From the NCBI GenBank assembly GCA_910589415.1, contig OU342630.1, forward strand, positions 372,001 through 436,000: a stretch of DNA of 64,000 nucleotides, read 5' to 3'. A program made the position numbers and the translations under genes. A model generated the notes under the pieces. That model was not told where the DNA came from. It saw nothing but the letters and a program-made list of their open reading frames with translations, and did not search any database. Origin of the DNA: Malachius bipustulatus (lineage: Eukaryota; Arthropoda; Insecta; Coleoptera; Melyridae). Below are positions 56,442 to 64,000 of this stretch, piece by piece; position 1 is the stretch's first letter; every line of letters begins with the position of its first letter.

Positions 56442-56956
56442 TACAGGGTTATTCACGGTATACGCCACGGAAGTTTATGGCCGTGCCTCTGGATTTTTGG
56501 ATCTTTTTATTTTTGGAGCGGATAGAGACCCGGCAGAGGTACGTTTTAAAATTGTATTCATAATGTACAGGGTGTCCCAAAAGCATGAAACATATCAAAG
56601 TTATGTTTTTTTAAATGGAATGCTCCTATGTTATTGCATTTTTGGATTGCCTGGGAAGAAAAAAGAAGATTGGCTTTTACAGTTGGTGTTTAAATTCAGA
56701 AGTTTTTGAGTTATAAACAAGTGAAAATCGTAATTTTTCAAGTTCAAGGCCCTGTACAAGGAAAACGGCTTAAGATAGAGAAAAACGGCTTACATGTCCC
56801 TATTTTAACTTTTCATGTACTATCCAATGATGTAGATGAAATGTTTATACAGGGTGATAAAAAATTTGAAAAATTCTGAGATTTCTCTACGCGTCGACAA
56901 ATAAAAAAATCAAAGAAAGTACAAATTTTTCTATATACCATCGGACTAGTACATGG
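56442..56956. mobile_element. Left half of a composite fold-back (as at 51949)
   Basis: Closely matches 51949-52460, with the inner ACAGGGTGTCCCAAAAGC end at about 56567. The right half is missing: at 56956 the sequence switches into a different palindrome. Confidence 0.85.
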
Positions 56957-58454
56957 AATAGATTTTGAGATATTTCGATTTTCAACTTTTCTTAAAAAAA
57001 TGGTTTCAGATGTATTGAAATGTAATTTTCAAAAAATCTACTTTAACTTTTTGATTTTTTTTTTTTGCTGGAATACTTGTCCAATACTATGCTTCCTTCT
57101 GGAATAAAAAATATCCTGAGGTATTTCGATCGTGTGAAAATTTCAAAGAAAAACTTTCACAAACTATTTTTTTTAAATAAGATTTAAAAGTTTTTACAAG
57201 TTATTTTCGCAAAATTGTCAAGGCACCTTGCGTACAAATTGTTTTAAAAACTTCCCCAGTGTAGTAGCTATCTAACAAGGTACGAATCTTGTACAAGAAT
57301 AACAGAATCTCCCCGCTATGTACCGTTACCGAGGAACAAATCCTGAGGTCGGGACGTTTTAAAAACAATACGGCCCTGAACGGGGGTCTTAAAATTCTCG
57401 GATCCGGTCCATTTTCAATAGGTCGTATTTGGGGGTCACGAGCTTCGTCCCTACCAAGTTTCGTCCCGATCGGTAAAACTTTCAGGCACTTTAGTGGCTA
57501 TTACTAGGCTATTCCCGAAAAATCCCGAAATTCCCGAAAAAATGACACTTCCCGGGAACGGATTCCGCTCATTTTCAATAAGCATCGTGCCACGGTGCGC
57601 CTCTTCAATCAAGCCAAATTTCAACTTTCCCACATGAAAACTGGCGGCTCTAGAGTGTTTCCTAGCAAAGTCACAGACAGACAGACCGACAGACAGACAT
57701 TTTTCGGGCACAAGAATACGTATACTTACGAAACTTCTGTGACTTTGCTAGGAAACACTCTAGAGCCGCCAGTTTTCATGTGGGAAAGTTGAAATTTGGC
57801 TCGATTGAAGAGGCGCACCGTGGCACGATGCCCATTGAAAATGAGCGGGATCCGTTCCCGGGAAGTGTCATTTTTTCGGGAATTTCGGGGTTTTTCGGGA
57901 ATAGCCTAGGAAACTCTCTTAGTGTCTGAAAGTTTTACCGATCGGGACGAAACTTGGTAGGGACGAAGCTCGGGACCCCCAAATACGACCTGTTGAAGAT
58001 GGGCCGGATCCGAGAATTTTAAGACCCCCGTTCAGGGCCGTATTTTTTTTAAAACGTCCCGACTTAAGGATTTGTTCCTCGGTAACGGTACATAGCGGGG
58101 AGATTCTGTTATTCTTGTACAAGATTCGTACCTTGTTAGATAGCTACTACACTGGGAAAGTTTTTAAAACAATTTGTACGCAAGTTGCCTTGACAATTTT
58201 GCGAAAATAACTTGTAAAAACTTTTAAATCTTATTTAAAAAAAAATAGTTTGTGAAAGTTTTTCTTTGAAATTTTCACACGATCGAAATACCTCAGGATA
58301 TTTTTTATTCCAGAAGGAAGCATAGTATTGGACAAGTATTCCAGCAAAAAAAGAAATCAAAAAGTTAAAGTAGATTTTTTGAAAATTACATTTCAAGACA
58401 TTTGAAACCATTTTTTTAAGAAAAGTTGAAAATCGAAATATCTCAAAATCTATT
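56957..58454. mobile_element. Palindrome of 1.5 kb, arms about 730 bp
   Basis: AATAGATTTTGAGATATTTC at the left and its complement at the right enclose two nearly identical inverted arms. The centre lies near 57705, with a CAGACAGACAGACCGACAGA block. On the right the element continues to an outer end ...TAACCCTGTA at about 58554. On the left the equivalent outer part is replaced by half of another family. The arms are GC-richer than the surroundings. Peptides in them have no known domain and mirror each other. Confidence 0.88.
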
Positions 58455-58556
58455 GAGTTTTGTATAGTGCATGTTGGGGTTAATTTACTCCTTACCTCTT
58501 GTTTTATCAGATCACCAAAGGAATGTATCCAGTTACCAGTAACCCTGTATATCAAT

Positions 58557-60870
58557 TTCAGAATTACTCTATGTAAATTATTATTGTGGTTTATTTATTT
58601 AAAATAGTGAAACTTTTGTGAATTTAAAATTTTAAATAAATAAATGTCATAATCAAGTCATTTTATTATATTTTCTAAAATTTCAAAAATTCTTAAAAAC
58701 ACCATTTACGATCATTATTATATTACTTTTATTTCCCGAAAAAACGATATCGAGTTTTATATCGTTGTATTTAGAAAAAAAAGACATATCGAATGATGTC
58801 ATAGCCAACTATGACTTACATTTAAAAAACACATGTTTACGTCATAGCTCGAAAATGACACAACAAATAAAAAAAATTGTAACGCCGTTTTATTGTCTAT
58901 GAAATCGTCTAAAAGGTTTTCCTTTTCGATTTTTCTCTAATCCCAATAATAAGACTGCTATCTCGGTGTAAAGAAATCCGCGGAATTTACTTTATGTTAA
59001 ATATCTAGGAAGCCATGGAGATTTTCAAAAAAACAAAAGCTGTTTCGAATTAAGCTCATAAAACTGCACTTCTTTCCCCATTTAATCATTCCTCTAACTG
59101 CAGTAGTTTACGAGATCCCTGTACTAAACATTGAAAAAAACTCACCCTGTAGATAATAACTATAGAGTGTGTTATCTATTTTCGTAAAGCTTATGACAAA
59201 CTGGACCCAAATAGTAGAAAATATACAGAGTGTCCCATTTAAGAAAACCTAAGTTTAGCTTATATATTGAATACTATCGACTTTAGGAAAAAACAAAGCA
59301 CGCCACTGAATTCTACGTAAAAATATACACAAGATACCATTCTTGTGTTTTCAATATCATTACCCATTATCAAGATACGAGGTATGCCTCAAAAGTACAA
59401 ATTTTCAATTTCGCCCTGTATCTCAAAAACAAAGGTGGCTATGAAAAAATTGGTTACGGTTTCTTTCGTTTCACAAAAAAGTAGCAACGTGTCGCGGAAA
59501 CCGCATCGCTCTATCTCTGCTAATAAGCGAGATACCCCGCAATTACAACGAAATCTGGACACCCTGTACAGTGTTTTATTAATTTCATCATCTATGACAT
59601 TCAACATGAATTTAATTTCGATAAAAATGTTATGAACTTTTATTGTTGTCGACAAGTGACTAATGTAGTTATTATGTGTGAGGTGATTAATTAAAATAAT
59701 AATGTCTGACTGGAATTTTTGAGTTGGAAATAATCACTCTATAAATTATCTTTTGCATTTCATATTTTATAGGTAGATACCTATTTTGATATCAATTTAC
59801 ATAAGAGAAATTAAGTTTTCGATAAATTTATTTTTGATCTAACTCTGAATTCTATTCAGAACCATACCTATGTGCTAGTTTAGAAATTTATTAGTAGAAT
59901 TGAGTTTTAGGAAGTTTTATTGAATTATTGAACCAGTATACCTATCTTGAATTTTAAGCTTTTAGATTTAATCTCACCCTGATATCACTGGTAATGGGGT
60001 AGATTTATATTAGAATATTTGAATCAGAGTAACTGATTATGATTATTGAATTTATATTTCTGTAAGGTTTGGTGTTGATGATTAATGAAAGTAAAATAAA
60101 TTAATTTTAGTCAGGAATATTAGACTACTTACATGTTTTTAAAAAACTGAAGTAATTTTTATGTGAATAGATGTTCTTTGACGATTATGTTTGTGAAATA
60201 TTTACCCTGAGCTGATGAAATTAATTTTTAATAAATTATTTCATTAAAATTGAACAATTTGAGATTTATTGAGTAATTAACACCCTCATATTCTATTGGA
60301 ACCGTTCATTCAGTATTCATGATATCCAGTAATTATAGCAAAAGAAGAGTAAGGTAATATATTCTGGTCTATATTGGTGAATTTTATCGATTTATATTTT
60401 TGAGGAAATTTTCAGGAGTTACTACGGGTCTAATCCGGTTTGGTTAATGTTGGATTTTCCCGAGGAAGGCCACATTTATCCATTCTTGATTAGATAAACA
60501 CAACGACCCTTTGTTTGAGTTTGTTTCGATTTAGTATTTTGAAAATTTTGTTTTGAAATCAGACGATCACATTTAAGTTTAAATTTCTTTTCTTTTCTAA
60601 ATTTTAAATAATTGGGTAGGGCATTAAAAATTTTGCATGTCCTACTCGACAAGCCAATGTGACTGACAGCATAAATTTGAACGAGTCATATTGAGATTTG
60701 TCAATAGCCGCCTCCTTCTGTTGAGATTTTGGTAAGGTAAGTGAATTTTATTTTTTATTCACCTTTTTGAGTGGGAGTAAGTGAAGGGAGGGGGGTAGGC
60801 TACACTTTAAGAAAAAAATCACAGCCAACTTAAATGTGAAAACATCTAGAATGGAATATAGGGTACTTAC
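58557..60870. other. LRSAM1 intron, no gene recognised
   Basis: AT-rich. 59085-59150 repeats the right end of 51366-51950. 59224-59568 begins TACAGAGTGTCCCA and ends GGACACCCTGTA, probably a diverged element of the ACAGGGTG group with little palindrome left. From 59600 to 60870 nothing is recognised. Confidence 0.45.
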
Positions 60871-60989
60871 ACTGACTCTGGGTGAGTTTTGCTAAGAATG
60901 GCAAACAGTGTATCACTTCATTGGCTAGCAACGCCTGTGCTAAGACAGGATCTATATTTTTCTGTGCATCCGACAGTCCGGGCGGTAGA
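60871..60989 (-). CDS. LRSAM1: LRSAM1 exon: start of the SAM domain
   Basis: Acceptor TTTTCCAG, donor T|GTAAGT. The 119-bp exon encodes LPPGLSDAQKNIDPVLAQAL and LANEVIHCLPFLAKLTQSQ. The second block is the first part of the SAM domain, completed by 48679-48905. The phases (2 in, 1 out) fit both neighbours. The 12 kb intron that follows is filled with transposable elements. Confidence 0.93.
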
Positions 60990-61041
60990 CTGGAAAACAA
61001 ATTTGTTTGGCGCCATTAAAATCAACAGAATAACAACATAC

Positions 61042-61205
61042 TTGTCCAAAAGCCTTTGATATTGCCGCAACCAAAAATCTTCAGCGGTATTATGTGTTTC
61101 CATGATTTCCAAAGTGGTCAGCAGCTGAGCCCTACGATCCCGTTGCTGTTCTAGTAAATCCATCAGAAGGATTGAGAGATTTATCCTCTTCTCTGCCAAG
61201 TCATT
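61042..61205 (-). CDS. LRSAM1: LRSAM1 exon: coiled coil and conserved WLRQYQRLLD block
   Basis: Acceptor AATTTTAG, donor AA|GTATGT. Encodes NDLAEKRINLSILLMDLLEQ, QRDRRAQLLTTLEIMETHNT and AEDFWLRQYQRLLD. The E/R/L-rich part continues the coiled coil; the WLxQYQRLLD block is characteristic of LRSAM1. The intron to the next exon is only 52 bp and can be read through for a while, which makes a misleading longer open frame ending at 60918. Confidence 0.94.
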
Positions 61206-61256
61206 CTAAAATTAAGTACTGACTAGTATTTTTAAACTGAAAGAAAGCCAACTCAC

Positions 61257-61400
61257 CATCCGATCTTCGAAATTCAATTTCTTTTTGTCAAGTTCTATCT
61301 GTGTGAGAGCAGCAAGTTGAGATTCTACCAATTTAACTTGCTGCACAAGGCCCCAACTCCTAGCATCACCTCGTTCTAGTAATGTACCCACAGCAGCTTT
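61257..61400 (-). CDS. LRSAM1: LRSAM1 exon: coiled-coil segment
   Basis: The 144-bp exon has acceptor TTTAAATAG and donor ATG|GTGAGT, and holds 48 whole codons: KAAVGTLLERGDARSWGLVQ then QVKLVESQLAALTQIELDKK. The heptad pattern suggests a coiled coil, as in the middle of LRSAM1. It is the most upstream exon I can support. Leucine-rich repeats and the start codon must lie beyond 64000. Confidence 0.9.
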
Positions 61401-63624
61401 CTATTTAAATGATGAAAAAATTCGAATTAAAAGAAAGCTTAAAGAAAATCTTCAGTCTACTCGAACAATTGCCACACCTCATGATCATAAAGATTGCCAC
61501 AAATTGTAACACGCCAATGTAGAAAAAGTCTATTTAAAATATTGTAAATTATAGAGGATATCCAAAATTATCTGTCTACTATTGCTAACTTCATTATGAA
61601 TGGACTACAAAGTCAGTTAGATAGGTAAATGAGCAGAGCTGTTGCTGCGTATTACAAAGAGTGAAGACAGCAAAACAATTGAAAGTCCAACTGAAAGTCG
61701 AGTTCATGAGAAATTCTCCAAAACACATTTTTTATGGAAAGCTCTAAATATCATTACATTTTCATATTGTTTGAAAAAAAAATCAACTTAAAATGGATTA
61801 TACGGTTTGCACTTAAAATGAGGAGCTTATAAGTTAAAAACAAATGAAAATTGACATTTTTCAATATTCAAAACCACTTACAACGAAAACGGATCAAGAT
61901 ATCGAAAAACGGTCTACTTGTCCCTATTTTAATTTTTGATGTTGTATCCTATTCTGTAGTTGAAATATTTCTTGCGGTAGTCACGCTTACCTAATAAACA
62001 CCAGTGGTCGCGCGCGGAGTAATACTGCGCTTTTCATTTTTCGTACATTTACATTTACATATTTGTTATGTCCGCTTCACAGTTCAAGTTTTAAGAAGTG
62101 GTAAAATAATAAACGTATTTTAGGTATATTTATTAGATAAAAAAACAATAAAATAAATGAGTATTATAAACAAAAATAAAACATACGTCATAAGTATAAT
62201 GGCTGTAAAAAAAATATGTATATAATTATTATAGATTTATAATTATTCTTTATTGAACCACTTATTTGATTATATGTATAATTTTTGATGAATTTTATTG
62301 GGATTTAGGTTCTAATTTAAATTTGCCACTAAAGATTCTTTACAGAACAAATTAGAAAACCTTCGTACAGCATGCGAGGAGAAGACTGAAGACATGGACG
62401 GTACCGTTTCGTCCTTATTATGGACTCATCAGCATATCATATCAGTCAGATCCAAACCACACATGCTATACGAAATTTGGAAGTTATATCTATTCTAACT
62501 GGTGTTTTCGTTTTGTAGTGACTTGTAATTTTTAATGAGCAAGTAGGCAACCGGAGAAACGTGCGTGTCTCTTATATAGTATTTTCCTCGCTATAACAGT
62601 AGAGTTGTCATGGATTTATGAACTTTTACACTACTAATGCAGAGGTTTTTTATTATTTCAAGAACTACACATCGATCCCCATAAGTATATACCTACCCAC
62701 ATTCATTTTCAAGCTAATTTATTTAAATTTTTACTAGTGTATTTATTAAGTAGATGTTAATACACGAATTAAGATTTTATGGCACATTCTTTCACCCTGG
62801 CCTTTTTAGATTTATAATTATTTTTATTGAACCACTAATTATTTGATTATAATAATATTTGATGAATTTTATTGGGATTTAGGTTCTAATTTAAATTTGC
62901 CACTAAATGTTCTTTACAGAACAAATTAGAAAACTTTCGGAGAGCATGTGAGGAGAAGACTGACATTTTACACTAGAACAGAAAGCAAAGGAAATAACTA
63001 GTGATCTTGTAAATATTTTAATAAATAATTTTGACATCCAAACTAAATTCGTAAATAAATTGTAATTCGTAATTGTAAATAAAATCGATTCATAAATCCA
63101 TATTTTCTAAAGCGGCTTATAATAAGTAGGTAGGTACCTACCTAATAAATTATTAAATTGGTACTAATAGAGTAAGATCCCAGAGCGATCAGACATAACT
63201 TATTTTCACATAGATGAAACCTTATGTTCTCAGTAGCGTCACATGTGCTTAGAATACCTGCGTGCATGTGGAGCTTGCGGCGTGACACCTGGGCAGGTAC
63301 CAGGTGTGAAAGGTAACTGAAAATAATAGCTGTTATTTAACTTAAATTTATATGGCTAATTTTTATATATATTTTGTAGAATATTATTGTAAAGTCGTAT
63401 CATAAGCGTCAGACACTTTTCATGGGCCAGAACTTTTGTCAGACGCTTTAAAGCTTCATAAAAAATAACTTAACTTTACTTATTTTTACATGTCTGATTT
63501 TTAAATATGTTGTTAAGACAATTATTATTAAACTGTATTTAATTAGTCAGACAAAATTGAGTGACCAAATACCCCTTAAATATAAAAATTATGCAGCCGT
63601 GAGTATAAGCGCGAGAACACTATG
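61401..63624. other. Upstream LRSAM1 intron with repeats
   Basis: 61745-61965 is a single arm of a fold-back related to 19930-20781 (ATTACATTTTCATATTGTTTG, CTACTTGTCCCTATTTTAA). Two direct copies of about 155 bp lie at 62231-62388 and 62807-62960 (see findings). TAGGTAGGTACCTACCTA at about 63127 is an 18-bp palindrome. No further exon was identified. Confidence 0.5.
62231..62960 (+). repeat. Direct duplication of about 155 bp (62231-62388 and 62807-62960)
   Basis: Both copies contain TTTTATTGGGATTTAGGTTC, AATTTAAATTTGCCACTAAA and then TTCTTTACAG|AACAAATTAG, an acceptor-like site on the plus strand. The open peptide that follows is NKLENLRTACEEKTED in the first copy and NKLENFRRACEEKTD in the second. 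The copies differ at about 10% of sites. Origin unknown. Confidence 0.6.
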
Positions 63625-64000
63625 TACAGGGTGTCCCAATATTCCATGGACATGGAGCAACCACAGATTACTGAGGTAAAAAAAGTCGCTCGGACCAAAC
63701 TTATCTCTATACCAAAATGTTTCGTTTGTCCGTTAGAGGGCTTCAAAGTCTTTTGAAAATTTTAGTTTTTTTGAAATAGCTCAAAGTCGGCTGATTACAA
63801 TTCGATGAAATTTGGTAAGTCAATTTCTAATTAAAAGTACTAACTTCTGATGTACATGATAATTTGACGGAAACCCGGGAAGGTGTGAAACTACCCCTAC
63901 CCTCCATTAAAATCGATCGTAATTGTTGATAGGGTAGCAGGAACGCTGTTCATGTTTTTTTGTTTGAAAGATGCATCGTTTTAGCCTATTTTTGGTCTCT
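63625..64000. mobile_element. Second copy of the 26467 fold-back family, cut by window end
   Basis: TACAGGGTGTCCCAATATTC and the next 370 bp match the left arm of 26467-28676 closely, with small differences (for example an extra GCTT near 63740). The left end here is the intact ACAGGGTG form, whereas 26467 reads ACACAGGATG. Confidence 0.9.

Noticed and set aside
57289..58122. Matching peptides beginning MYKNNRISPLC on both strands
   Set aside because: By-product of the 1.5 kb palindrome; arms are inverted copies and no domain is visible.
60918..61199. Single 93-residue gene on the minus strand
   Set aside because: It is LRSAM1 exon 61042-61205 read through a 52-bp intron and then out of frame.
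1..64000. CRISPR array or bacterial gene clusters
   Set aside because: The regular repeats found are inverted arms, LTRs or short tandem units; no equally spaced direct repeats with unique spacers.

Overview
The window looks like nuclear DNA of an insect: AT-rich, intron-bearing, and crowded with insect-type transposable elements (Ty3/gypsy with a tRNA-Leu primer site, a DD41D mariner, R1/I-type and jockey/CR1-type LINEs, Penelope, PIF/Harbinger, hAT, a tRNA-derived SINE and many fold-back elements). The order cannot be fixed from the sequence alone. No bacterial gene, rRNA or intact tRNA gene was found.

The only host gene recognised is on the minus strand. Five exons (61400 down to 41549) encode the coiled-coil end, SAM domain and C-terminal RING finger of an LRSAM1-type E3 ubiquitin ligase. 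Its leucine-rich-repeat half lies upstream, beyond 64000. Two of its introns (7.0 kb and 12.0 kb) are mostly transposon.

Layout. 1-2180: broken LINE reverse transcriptase. 3447-10646: gypsy element with two LTRs, split by a 1.2 kb LINE derivative and carrying one stop in pol. 10933-17259: mariner with about 395-bp inverted repeats whose frame is cut by a 4.2 kb LTR-like insertion holding further MITEs. 17961-31000: a run of long palindromic fold-back elements and MITEs, plus a Penelope remnant. 31010-40675: a nest in which fold-back I contains fold-back J, which contains a SINE and a solo LTR, which in turn contains a 5.7 kb LINE. 41549-61400: LRSAM1 exons, with introns holding an LTR-type leader with a hairpin array, LINE fragments, a MULE-like element, a Harbinger transposase, a hAT-type element and a 1.5 kb palindrome. 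61401-64000: upstream intron with another fold-back copy.

How the parts relate. Most fold-backs end in ACAGGGTG-type termini at TA targets, like the DD41D mariner, so they may be cross-mobilised relatives. Because fold-back arms are copies of each other, an insertion in one arm can be compared with the empty site in the other, which fixes target duplications and the order of events. The most unusual non-coding feature is a string of seven hairpins at 42257-42623. Their stems differ in sequence but stay complementary, and the loops keep the heptamer G(A/T)A(T/C)TGA. They begin just downstream of a TATA box and I do not recognise them.
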